Origin: DYIB01 sp049320945
Lineage (GTDB): Bacteria; Pseudomonadota; Gammaproteobacteria; Burkholderiales; Rhodocyclaceae
Length of the DNA: 12,508 bases
NCBI GenBank assembly: GCA_049320945.1
Contig: JBMOQT010000090.1
Coordinates: forward strand, 1 to 12,508
Direction: 5' to 3'
The position numbers and the translations under genes were made by a program. Shown here piece after piece: positions 1-6,793 of the stretch (positions are counted from its first letter, which is position 1; each line of letters opens with the position of its first letter). The notes below the pieces were generated by a model that saw only the letters and a list, made by a program, of their open reading frames with translations, ran no database searches and was not told the origin of the DNA.

Positions 1-110
1 TGTCGCCCGAGGGTCGACAAGAGGCTCTCCATCCACGCGCCGCGCGAAGCAAGTATCGGGCCCTTGGCGGCCCCATTGGGCCCATTAGGCCAGGCCAAGT
101 TGTTTTGGTC

Positions 111-124
111 CTGACATAGATCAA
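111..124 (+). promoter_or_regulatory. FNR/CRP-family (Fnr/Anr/Dnr-like) binding site upstream of the histidine kinase gene
   Basis: The sequence CTGAC-N4-ATCAA resembles the FNR consensus TTGAT-N4-ATCAA: the right half-site is perfect and the left keeps the TGA core. Its centre is at about 117.5. A class II arrangement would put +1 near 159, and a -10-like GAGAAT lies at 147-152, exactly where that model needs it. A start near 159 would make the ATG at 179, not the TTG at 137, the kinase start. The preceding bases 1-110 show two GGGCCC palindromes (58-63 and 78-83) but no gene I can support. Match and spacing are seen directly; control by an FNR-type regulator is inference. Confidence 0.45.
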
Positions 125-178
125 GAAGAAACGGGATTGCGTGGCCGAGAATGCATTGGCCATGACGCAAACGGAGCT

Positions 179-1714
179 ATGAGCATAGTCTTCACAAATC
201 AGCAGACCGAGACCGGCCGCCCGGCTCGCGAACGGGAGCCGGAAGCCGTGACGCCGTCCGCTGTGCGGCTGTCCCTGCGCGCCAAGGGCATCATCGCCCT
301 GGCGGCACTCGCCCTGTACATGATCGGCGTGGGCGTGGTGATCATGCTGGAGCGGGAGAAGATGCCGCGCCTGGTGTCCGAGCTGCATCGGGTGCACCAG
401 CAGGGCGAGCAGCTGATCCAGCTCAACATGTCCGTGGCCCATGCCATCCTGGGCGTGAACGAGAACTACCATTCGGCCGACCTCAACATGGCGCGGCAGA
501 TGATCACCCTGGACGTGGAGGCGGTGCAGTCGGGGCTGCAGGGACTGGCCGAGGCGTTTCCCAACCTGCGCGACAACGACCGCAACTTCGACCGCCTCAT
601 GGCGGAGCTGAACAGCAACCCCAGCCGCGCCACCCTGGCCGAGCTGCGCGGCGCCTTCCACAACCTGGTGGTGGATCTGGACATCATCACCGCCCGCACC
701 CAGGAGCGGCGCGAGAAGCTGCTGGCCGAATACCGCGCCAGCTACGACACGGTCACCATCCAGTATCTCATGATGGGACTGGTGGGCATCCTCATCACCG
801 GCGGCGCCATGACCATCTTCTTCACCCGCCTGGCCTGGGATATCCGCAAGGTGCGCGCCCGCGCCATCGAGGTGGTCAACGGCTACCGCGGCCCCCCCAT
901 GCCGGTCACCCGTACCGACGAGCTGGGCGCCCTGATCGAGGCGGTCAACGACATGCAGCACCAGCTGCGCCAGCGCGAGGCCCAGATCGATCTGGCGCGC
1001 CAGCAGGCCTTCCACCAGGAAAAGATGGCCGCCGTCGGCTCCATGGCGGCCGCCGTGGGACATGAACTCAACAACCCGCTGTCGGCCATCATGGGCCTGG
1101 TGCAGGCCATGAAGGACGAGCGCGACGCCCGCGGCGGCCCGCCCAACTGTCCCTGCCAGCCGGAGCTGCTGTGGGAGCAGGTGCGGCGCGTGGCCCAGAT
1201 CACGCGCCAGTTGTCGGAATTCTCCGGCAGCCGCAACCAGGAGCGGCAACTGGTGGACCTGAACGGTCTGGTGCGCAGCACCTGCACCTTCGTGACCTAC
1301 GACCGCCGCTTCCGCGCCATCGAGCTGAAGACCGACCTGGACGACCAGGTGCCGGCGGTGATGGGAGTGGCGGACCACCTCACCCAGGTGCTGATGAACC
1401 TGCTGTTCAACTCTGCCGACGCCTGCGAGGGCGTCGAGGGGCGCAAGCCCGCCATCAAGGTGACGACGCGCCGCACCCCTGCCGGCGGCGTGATGCTGGC
1501 GGTCACCGACAACGGCTGCGGCATGGACGAGGCGACGCGCAAGCGCGTGTTCGAGGAATACTTCACCACCAAGCCCGCGGGCAAAGGCACGGGCCTCGGC
1601 ATGGCCATCTGCAAGTCGCTGGTGGACGCCCATGGCGGCACCATCGACATACAATCCGAGCCGGGAACCGGCAGCACCATCACCATCGTTCTGCCTGCCG
1701 GCGGCGAGTCATAA
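179..1714 (+). CDS. Membrane sensor histidine kinase (NtrB/HPK4-like), partner of the downstream sigma-54 regulator
   Basis: This is a sensor kinase that would autophosphorylate and pass phosphate to the response regulator encoded 19 bases downstream. Counting from ATG 179 (511 aa), a membrane segment lies at about 35-57, a mostly helical periplasmic domain of about 137 residues follows, and a second membrane segment lies at about 195-217. A HAMP-like linker (218-270) leads to the HisKA H-box with phosphoacceptor H295 (GHELNNPL). The HATPase has N-box N411, a G1 box DNGCGMD (444-450), an F-box around EYFTTKP (460-466) and a G2 box GKGTGLG (468-474), so it looks catalytically intact. An unusual Pro/Gly-rich loop with a Cys-Pro-Cys (324-326) sits between the two DHp helices. 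A TTG at 137 gives a 14-residue extension; I prefer 179 because of the promoter geometry, although its GGAG (173-176) is very close. The periplasmic domain matches no sensor family I recognise, so the signal is unknown. Confidence 0.9.
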   Translation: MSIVFTNQQTETGRPAREREPEAVTPSAVRLSLRAKGIIALAALALYMIGVGVVIMLEREKMPRLVSELHRVHQQGEQLIQLNMSVAHAILGVNENYHSADLNMARQMITLDVEAVQSGLQGLAEAFPNLRDNDRNFDRLMAELNSNPSRATLAELRGAFHNLVVDLDIITARTQERREKLLAEYRASYDTVTIQYLMMGLVGILITGGAMTIFFTRLAWDIRKVRARAIEVVNGYRGPPMPVTRTDELGALIEAVNDMQHQLRQREAQIDLARQQAFHQEKMAAVGSMAAAVGHELNNPLSAIMGLVQAMKDERDARGGPPNCPCQPELLWEQVRRVAQITRQLSEFSGSRNQERQLVDLNGLVRSTCTFVTYDRRFRAIELKTDLDDQVPAVMGVADHLTQVLMNLLFNSADACEGVEGRKPAIKVTTRRTPAGGVMLAVTDNGCGMDEATRKRVFEEYFTTKPAGKGTGLGMAICKSLVDAHGGTIDIQSEPGTGSTITIVLPAGGES

Positions 1715-1733
1715 CAGGCTCTAGGGAGCGCGA

Positions 1734-3122
1734 ATGCACGTTCTGGTAATCGACGACGAACCGGCGGTTCGTCAAATCCTCATGTCCGCCGTGCGCAAGG
1801 CCGGCTACTCGGTGGAGGGCGCGGAGAACTGCGCCGAGGCCCAGGCCAAGCTGGCGCGCGGTGACGTGGATCTGGCCCTGTGCGACATCAAGATGCCCGA
1901 CGGCAACGGCGTCGACCTGGTGCGCGCCTACAAGGCCGGCGGCGGCGACGCCCAGTTCATCATGGTGACCGCCTTCGCCTCGGTGGAAACGGCGGTGGAG
2001 GCCCTGCGCGCCGGCGCCACCGACTACATCGTCAAGCCGGTGCGCAACGAGGAGCTGCTGCACCGGCTGGAGCAGATCGACGCCATGCGCGGTCTCAAGG
2101 CCGAGAACCGCGCCCTCAAGACCATGGTGGCGGGCAACCGGGACGGCATGTACCGCTGCACCTCCCCCGCCATGGTGGAAGTGGACAGGCTGGTGTCCAA
2201 GGTGGCGGGCACCGACAGCACCGTTCTCATTACCGGGGAAAGCGGCTCCGGCAAGGGCATGCTGGCGCGGCGCCTGCACGAGCAGAGCCAGCGCGCCAGC
2301 TTCCCCTTCCTGCCGGTGAACTGCGGCGCCATTCCCGAGCATCTGCTGGAGAGCGAATTCTTCGGCCACACCAAGGGCGCCTTCACCGGCGCCGACCGCC
2401 TGCGCAAGGGCCTGTTCCTGCAGGCCGACCGGGGCACCCTGTTCCTCGACGAGATCGGCGAGCTGCCCCTGCACATGCAGACCAAGCTGCTGCACGTGAT
2501 CGAGGACAAGGAGGTGCGGCCCCTGGGCTCGGAGCAGGCGCGCCGGGTGGACACGCGCATCATCGCCGCCACCAACCGCGACCTGCACAAGATGGTGGAG
2601 GAGGGCAAGTTCCGCGAGGATCTCTACTTCCGCCTGAGCATGTTCCACATCCACATTCCGCCCTTGCGCGAGCGGCGCGAGGACATCGCCGGCCTGATCG
2701 ACCACCTGCTGGCGGGCCTGGCCAGCGGCGGCCGCGCCCTGGAGCTGGACCCGGAGGCGCGCGAAGTGCTGCTGGAGTACACCTGGCCGGGCAACGTGCG
2801 CCAACTGGAGAACGCCATCAACCGCGCCCACATCCTCGCCGACGGCGGGCGCATCACCCTGGCGGACCTGCCGCCGGAAATCACCAAGCCCCAGGCAACG
2901 GCCTCGGCCACCGGTACGCAAATTGCTTCTGGAGGAGGGCTGCGGGAAAGGCTGCGGCAAGTCGAAGCCGAGCTGATCGCCCAGGCCCTGCAGGAAGCCA
3001 ACGGCGATCGGCGCACGGCGGCCCAGAAGCTGGGCATCGGCCTGTCCAGCCTGTACCGCAAGATCGAGGAACTGTCGGGCTTCGGGCTGATGGGCGAGGG
3101 CACATCGGGAGCGAAGCCTTAG
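1734..3122 (+). CDS. NtrC-family sigma-54-dependent response regulator (REC-AAA+-Fis HTH)
   Basis: This 462-aa activator should turn on sigma-54 promoters after phosphorylation by the upstream kinase. The receiver domain (about 1-115) has acidic pocket D7-D8, phosphoacceptor D51 (CDIKMPDG), T79 and K101. The AAA+ domain (about 142-370) has Walker A GESGSGKG (168-175), the sigma-54-contacting GAFTGA loop (215-220), Walker B GTLFLDE (234-240) and the C-terminal WPGNVRQLEN motif (351-360). A Fis-type helix-turn-helix occupies about 408-447, then a short Gly-rich tail. All residues needed for phosphorylation, ATP hydrolysis and sigma-54 remodelling are present. The start is supported by an AGGGAG ribosome-binding site 6-7 bases ahead. 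Kinase and regulator form one transcription unit. Target promoters are not proven; one sigma-54-like element in the window is at 7459-7474. Confidence 0.95.
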   Translation: MHVLVIDDEPAVRQILMSAVRKAGYSVEGAENCAEAQAKLARGDVDLALCDIKMPDGNGVDLVRAYKAGGGDAQFIMVTAFASVETAVEALRAGATDYIVKPVRNEELLHRLEQIDAMRGLKAENRALKTMVAGNRDGMYRCTSPAMVEVDRLVSKVAGTDSTVLITGESGSGKGMLARRLHEQSQRASFPFLPVNCGAIPEHLLESEFFGHTKGAFTGADRLRKGLFLQADRGTLFLDEIGELPLHMQTKLLHVIEDKEVRPLGSEQARRVDTRIIAATNRDLHKMVEEGKFREDLYFRLSMFHIHIPPLRERREDIAGLIDHLLAGLASGGRALELDPEAREVLLEYTWPGNVRQLENAINRAHILADGGRITLADLPPEITKPQATASATGTQIASGGGLRERLRQVEAELIAQALQEANGDRRTAAQKLGIGLSSLYRKIEELSGFGLMGEGTSGAKP

Positions 3123-3129
3123 TAACCAG

Positions 3130-3178
3130 GCTCCCCTCGCCCGCGAAGCGGGAGAGGGGTTGGGGGAGAGGGCCGAGC
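3130..3178. repeat. GC-rich dispersed palindromic repeat, copy 1
   Basis: The arms CCCCTCGCCCGC and GCGGGAGAGGGG, separated by GAA, form a hairpin with one mismatch, followed by a G-rich TTGGGGGAGAGGG tail. A close copy lies at 8466-8513. This pattern is a common intergenic repeat of beta- and gammaproteobacteria, often mis-annotated as short Pro/Arg-rich peptides. It sits directly after the regulator stop codon and may act as an mRNA 3'-end structure, but there is no T-tract for intrinsic termination. AGTAACC occurs on both sides (3121-3127 and 3194-3200), possibly a target duplication. Confidence 0.7.
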
Positions 3179-3214
3179 GTGCCGCTGTACCCCAGTAACC
3201 GAGGTGATCGCTCT

Positions 3215-3874
3215 ATGGAACACAGGACGGGCGCGCGGCGCTGGGCGTGGCGCGCAGGCATGGCCGCGCTGGCGCTGGCCGGCTGGCTGACGGCGGCCCA
3301 GGCCGAGGACGACGACTACACCAAGGGTGCCAAGCTGTACGCGCGCGGCGAGGTGACCGCCGCCATGCCGCTGCTCAAGCGCGCGGCGGATGCCGGCCAC
3401 GCCGGCGCCCAGGCGATGTATGCCGACATCCTGGACAAGGCCGAGCTCGACGAAGAGGCCATCGACTATTTCCGCAAGTCGGCGGCCCAGGGCAATGCCG
3501 ACGGACAGTACGGGCTGGGCACCATGTATGCCTCGGGCCAGGGCGTGAAGCGCGATCCGGCCGAGGCGCGCGCCTGGATCACCAAGGCGGCGGAGCAGGG
3601 TCATGCCCTGGCCATCAACGCCCTGGCGCAGGCCTACATCGGCGGCGGACTGGGCCTCACCGACGCCGAGCGCGCCAGCGAGGCGGCGCTCGCGTGGATC
3701 AACCGCGCCGCCGACAACAAGTATCTTCCCGCCATCGATACCCTGGCCGCCGCCTACCGCGACGGCAAGTACGGCCTGGCTCCCGACGCCAAGCGCGCCG
3801 AGCAGCTGGCCGCCACGGCGCGCGAGCTTCGGGGCATTCGCAAAACCGAGAAACGCAAGAAATCCTCGAGCTGA
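3215..3874 (+). CDS. Exported Sel1-repeat (TPR-like) protein
   Basis: The product is 219 aa. An N-terminal signal peptide (basic n-region, hydrophobic core about 14-25, AQA at 28-30) suggests periplasmic location. The mature part consists of Sel1-like helical repeats with the typical spacing of small residues: about 35-69, then 78-113 (KSAAQGNADGQYGLGTMYASGQGV), 114-150 and 155-190. It ends in a Lys/Arg-rich tail (206-219). Sel1 repeats usually serve as protein-interaction scaffolds and are frequent around signalling and envelope complexes; no enzymatic motif is present. The start is chosen because GAGGTGAT (3201-3208) forms a strong ribosome-binding site 6-7 bases upstream. The open frame runs further 5' in a regulator shadow frame, which is not coding. 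The gene begins a run of four closely spaced genes, ending 6 bases before the cytochrome gene. The specific partner is unknown. Confidence 0.88.
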   Translation: MEHRTGARRWAWRAGMAALALAGWLTAAQAEDDDYTKGAKLYARGEVTAAMPLLKRAADAGHAGAQAMYADILDKAELDEEAIDYFRKSAAQGNADGQYGLGTMYASGQGVKRDPAEARAWITKAAEQGHALAINALAQAYIGGGLGLTDAERASEAALAWINRAADNKYLPAIDTLAAAYRDGKYGLAPDAKRAEQLAATARELRGIRKTEKRKKSSS

Positions 3875-3880
3875 TTCTCC

Positions 3881-4213
3881 ATGACGCCACAGCAGACATT
3901 CGCCGGCCGGACCGGCACCGGACTGCGGGCGGCGCTGCTCGCCGCCCTCGCCCTGGGCGCGGTCGCCGCCCATGCCGACCTCGGCAACGGCGCGCGCCTC
4001 TACAACACCCATTGCGCCGGCTGCCACGGCGTGCGGGGCATCCCCGTCATGCCCGGCGCCCCGGCCTTCGCCCGGGGCGAGCGGCTGATGCAGCCGGACC
4101 AGCAGCTCCTGCAGACCCTGCGCACCGGCAAGAACGCCATGCCCGCCTTCCTCGGCATCCTGAGCGAGCGGGACATGATGGATGTGATCAGCTACCTGAG
4201 GACTTTTAGGTGA
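3881..4213 (+). CDS. Small periplasmic monoheme cytochrome c (class I)
   Basis: The product is 110 aa, about 77 after removal of a signal peptide with hydrophobic core about 15-31 and cleavage near AHA-D (33/34). One heme c site, CAGCH (45-49), provides the thioether cysteines and the proximal His. M87 in NAMPAFLG is the likely distal ligand, and the final helix SERDMMDVISYLRTF is typical of class I cytochromes. It is therefore a soluble electron carrier or a redox partner of the neighbouring periplasmic proteins. No clear Shine-Dalgarno precedes ATG 3881, so translation may be coupled to the Sel1 gene ending at 3874. Its TGA overlaps the GTG of the next gene (GTGA at 4210-4213), a strong sign that cytochrome and propeller are made together. 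Confidence 0.93.
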   Translation: MTPQQTFAGRTGTGLRAALLAALALGAVAAHADLGNGARLYNTHCAGCHGVRGIPVMPGAPAFARGERLMQPDQQLLQTLRTGKNAMPAFLGILSERDMMDVISYLRTFR

Positions 4214-5271
4214 TTAGCACGAGCAAACGAATCGCCGCCGCAGCTGCGGCGTGCCTGCTGCTGGGCGGTGCCTGGGCCGGCGAGGCGCCCTACAAGGTGG
4301 TGGAAACCTTCGAGGTCGGCACCAACGTCTATGTGCGCGCCCTGACCATCGAGAAGAGCACAAACACCCTGTGGATCGGCACTTCCGCCGGCGTGAACGA
4401 GATCGATCTCAAGACCGGCCAGCGCCGCAACACCTTCACGCGCAAGGATGGCCTGGCCAACGAGTACGTGTTCGCCATCGGCATCGACAGCGAGGGCTAC
4501 AAGTGGTTCGGCACCAACGCCGGCGGCGCCTCGCGCTACAAGGACGGCAAGTGGAAGACCTACTTCCCCATGCACGGCCTGGCCGACTACTGGATCTACG
4601 CCTTCGCCAACGACAAGGACGGCAACTTGTGGATCGGCACATGGGCCGGCGTGAATCACTACAACGTCAAGACCGGCAAGTTCAAGACCTACGTCAAGGA
4701 GCTGATCAACGAGTGGGTCTATGGCCTCGACGTGGACAAGCAGGGCCGGATCTGGTTCGGCACCGAAGGGGGCATATCCATGTTCGACGGCAAGCGCTGG
4801 CAGTCCTGGACCCACAAGGACGGCCTGGGCGGCCCCAACACGGCCCAGCTGCCGGCCAGCAGCAACACCGGCCTGGGCACGCGCCAGCGCCACGACCTCA
4901 CCACCCTGGAGCACGGCGCCCCCACCTATAACCCCAACTACGTGTTCGCCACCCTGGTGGCCAAGGACGGCGCCGTGTGGGCCGGCACCTGGGGCGGCGG
5001 CGTGTCGCGCTTCGACGGCAGGAAGTGGACCAACTACACCACCCGGGAAGGCATGTCGGGCAACATCGTCTATGCCGTCGCCCAGGACGCCGACGGCGCC
5101 TTCTGGTTCGGCACCGACAACGGCGTGACGCGCTATGACGGCAAGAGCTGGCAGCACTTCACGCGCACCGAGGGGCTGCTCGACAGCCACGTCTATGCCC
5201 TGGCGGTGGCGCCCGGCGGCGACGTGTGGGTGGGCACCAAGCGCGGCGTGGCGCGCATCGGCAAGCGCTGA
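4210..5271 (+). CDS. Periplasmic seven-bladed 'two-component regulator propeller' protein, copy 1
   Basis: The product is 353 aa with a Sec signal peptide (about 1-23, cleavage near AWA-G). The remainder is a beta-propeller of seven Reg_prop-type repeats with core [LIVF]W-[IFVA]-GT-x(2)-G-[VI]: near 54-66, 98-110, 140-152, 181-193, 256-269, 298-310 and 339-351. An insertion (about 205-240) separates blades 4 and 5 and ends in YNPNY (240-244). In Bacteroidetes these repeats form the sensor part of hybrid kinases; here they stand alone with no kinase attached. The start is GTG 4210, supported by TGAGGA (4197-4202) seven bases ahead and by the GTGA overlap with the cytochrome stop. A second, related propeller follows 13 bases downstream. 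A role as ligand- or partner-binding subunit for the kinase or cytochrome is inference. Confidence 0.88.
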   Translation: MISTSKRIAAAAAACLLLGGAWAGEAPYKVVETFEVGTNVYVRALTIEKSTNTLWIGTSAGVNEIDLKTGQRRNTFTRKDGLANEYVFAIGIDSEGYKWFGTNAGGASRYKDGKWKTYFPMHGLADYWIYAFANDKDGNLWIGTWAGVNHYNVKTGKFKTYVKELINEWVYGLDVDKQGRIWFGTEGGISMFDGKRWQSWTHKDGLGGPNTAQLPASSNTGLGTRQRHDLTTLEHGAPTYNPNYVFATLVAKDGAVWAGTWGGGVSRFDGRKWTNYTTREGMSGNIVYAVAQDADGAFWFGTDNGVTRYDGKSWQHFTRTEGLLDSHVYALAVAPGGDVWVGTKRGVARIGKR

Positions 5272-5284
5272 ACGGAGAACGAGC

Positions 5285-6526
5285 ATGAAACTGAATCACA
5301 AGGCAGTAGCGATCGCCCTCATCGGCGTGGCGGCGGCGGTGGCCGGCGCCTATTCCATCGGCAAGCGCCAGGGGGCGGCGGATGCCGCCGCAGCGGCGCC
5401 TGGGGTCCACGCCGCGGCGGGCGTCGGCGGGCTGGTGCCGACCGCCGCCCAGGGCGAGCCGCCGGCGCAGCAGGCGCGCGAGGGCAAGGTGACGGTGGAC
5501 CCGACGCGGCGCTTCACCCACTTCCGCGTCGGCAACAAGAACGTCAAGTCCATCTACATGGACGGCCCGGTGGTATGGGTCGGCACCTCGGGGGGCGTGG
5601 TGCGCTACGACACCCGCGACGACTCCTACAAGCTGTTCGACGTGACGAGCGGCCTGCTGTCCAACGGCGTGTTCTACGTGGGCCGCATCCAGGGGCGCCT
5701 GACCGTCGGCACCTATGGCGGCGGCATGTCGGTGCTGGACGAGAAGAACGGCAAGTGGGAAACCTACAACATCCCCGAGGGGCTGGGCGACGCCTTCGTC
5801 TACGACGTGGTCGAGGCCAGGAACGGCGACATCTGGATCGCCACCTGGTCGGGGGTGAACCGGGTGCGCGGCGGCGCCCTCAAGGACCGCAGCAAGTGGG
5901 ATCTCTATACCGTGGAGAACACCCAGGGCGGCCTGCCCAACGACTGGGTCTATGGCCTGGCCGAAGGCAAGAACGGCGACATGTGGCTCGCCACGGAAGG
6001 GGGGCTGGCCCTCTACCGGGACGGCAAGTTCCAGAACTGGACCCACGCCAAGGGCCTGGGCGCGCCCTACGAGAAAGTGAAGGACAGCATCGACTTCAAG
6101 AACGACCCGGGCAAGGCTTCGGTGCATCACGCCAAGCAGAAGGAAGAGATGGGCCTGCAGGACGTGAACGTCGCCTACAACCCCAACTACATCGTCGCCA
6201 TTGAAGTGGATCGGGACGGCGTGGTGTGGGTGGGCACCTGGGGCGGCGGCCTGGGGCGCTTCGACGGCAAGACCTGGAAGAACTACACCGTGGCCGAAGG
6301 CCTGCCGGGCAACCACGTGTTCATGCTGCACGTGGACGGCAACGGCAGGCTGTGGGTGGGCACCAACAAGGGCCTCACGCGCATGGACGGCGAGAAGTTC
6401 GACAAGCCCATGACGGTGGCCGACGGCCTGTTCGCCGACAACGTGTTCTCCATGGCCACGGGCGCGGCGGGCGACCTGTGGATCGGCAGCTTCGGCGGCG
6501 TGGCCCATTTGCGGCCGGTGAAATAG
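5285..6526 (+). CDS. Membrane-tethered or exported seven-bladed propeller protein, copy 2
   Basis: The product is 413 aa and paralogous to the gene before it. The N-terminus has a single hydrophobic segment (about 7-25) followed by SIGKRQ, with no obvious cleavage site, so it may be an uncleaved anchor. An Ala/Gly/Pro-rich linker (29-66) precedes seven Reg_prop-type blades with cores near 97-108, 139-151, 183-193, 233-244, 314-326, 356-367 and 398-410. The insertion between blades 4 and 5 (about 258-298) lies where copy 1 has its own, differs strongly in sequence (charged, His/Lys-rich) and also ends in YNPNY (298-302). ATG 5285 is supported by GGAG at 5274-5277; larger upstream frames are shadows of copy 1. 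Its stop lies just before the manganese riboswitch promoter. The function is unknown; tandem duplication followed by divergence is clear. Confidence 0.88.
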   Translation: MKLNHKAVAIALIGVAAAVAGAYSIGKRQGAADAAAAAPGVHAAAGVGGLVPTAAQGEPPAQQAREGKVTVDPTRRFTHFRVGNKNVKSIYMDGPVVWVGTSGGVVRYDTRDDSYKLFDVTSGLLSNGVFYVGRIQGRLTVGTYGGGMSVLDEKNGKWETYNIPEGLGDAFVYDVVEARNGDIWIATWSGVNRVRGGALKDRSKWDLYTVENTQGGLPNDWVYGLAEGKNGDMWLATEGGLALYRDGKFQNWTHAKGLGAPYEKVKDSIDFKNDPGKASVHHAKQKEEMGLQDVNVAYNPNYIVAIEVDRDGVVWVGTWGGGLGRFDGKTWKNYTVAEGLPGNHVFMLHVDGNGRLWVGTNKGLTRMDGEKFDKPMTVADGLFADNVFSMATGAAGDLWIGSFGGVAHLRPVK

Positions 6527-6530
6527 TCTC

Positions 6531-6539
6531 TGCTATAAT
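6531..6539 (+). promoter_or_regulatory. Extended -10 promoter for the riboswitch/exporter transcript
   Basis: TGCTATAAT combines a perfect -10 hexamer (6534-6539) with the TGn extension. A weak -35-like TTGCGG is at 6509-6514 with a 19-base spacer, inside the end of the propeller gene. Transcription would begin near 6546, just ahead of the riboswitch aptamer at 6551, which supports the call. Confidence 0.7.
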
Positions 6540-6550
6540 CCGCCCCGTCA

Positions 6551-6723
6551 TTGGGGAGTAGCCTCCCTCTCGTGATCCGAGGTTCACCTCGTTAGCAGGT
6601 TCCTTCCCCCTTGAAGGGGAGGGAGCGTGCTGCGAACCTCGGACTACTTCAAAGGGGCCTGCATCAACAGACTTGCCCGTTCCGGGCATGGTGCAGGCGG
6701 TTCCCGAGCCTGGCGAGACCTTT
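6551..6723 (+). ncRNA. yybP-ykoY manganese riboswitch aptamer
   Basis: The leader carries the two hallmark segments of this class: GGGGAGTAGCC near the 5' end (6553-6563) and GGCGAGACCTTTGAC near the 3' end (6712-6726). Supporting helices can be drawn: AGTAG (6557-6561) with CTACT (6644-6648); a perfect 10-bp pair TCCGAGGTTC (6576-6585) with GAACCTCGGA (6634-6643); CCTGCA (6658-6663) with TGCAGG (6692-6697), next to CATCAACAGACTTGCCC. GTCA (6547-6550) can pair with TGAC (6723-6726) to close the junction. The class senses Mn2+ and commonly sits before MntP or GDT1/UPF0016 exporters, as here. The class call rests on motif recognition; ligand specificity follows from the family. Confidence 0.88.
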
Positions 6724-6764
6724 GACCGCACTGCCTCCGGAGGGCCGGAGGAGTGGTGCGGTCA
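6724..6764 (+). promoter_or_regulatory. Expression-platform hairpin of the manganese riboswitch
   Basis: GACCGCAC (6724-6731) is perfectly complementary to GTGCGGTC (6756-6763), and CCTCCGG pairs with CCGGAGG inside it around an AGGG loop, giving a long stem just before the coding region. GAC at 6724-6726 is also needed for the aptamer closing helix with 6547-6550, so the two structures compete. No T-tract follows, which favours control of ribosome access (the stem hides a GGAGG) over transcription termination. The pairing is seen; the switching mechanism is inference. Confidence 0.6.
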
Positions 6765-6793
6765 TGGGTATGTCGTCCGGCCCGGAGAACCGA

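Noticed and set aside
137..178. TTG start giving a 14-residue longer histidine kinase
   Set aside because: In frame and possible, but it would lie upstream of the predicted transcript start near 159; not excluded.
1680..2960. Long antisense open frame (426 codons) opposite the sigma-54 regulator
   Set aside because: Low-complexity Ala/Gly/His/Gln-rich translation without recognisable motifs, fully opposite a gene with intact domains; a product of high GC codon bias.
3130..3178. Intrinsic terminator after the regulator gene
   Set aside because: The hairpin is stable but followed by a G-rich run, not a T-tract, and the same sequence recurs as a dispersed repeat.
3236..3256. Twin-arginine-like RRWAWR in the Sel1 protein leader
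   Set aside because: Does not fit the SRRxFLK Tat consensus; an ordinary Sec signal explains it.
5159..6508. Long antisense open frame (449 codons) opposite propeller copy 2
   Set aside because: His/Ala/Val-rich shadow of a clear seven-bladed propeller gene; no supporting start signal or domain.
6611..6793. Upstream extension of the exporter reading frame
   Set aside because: This part lies inside the manganese riboswitch leader, and the conserved family N-terminus begins at the ATG at 6794.
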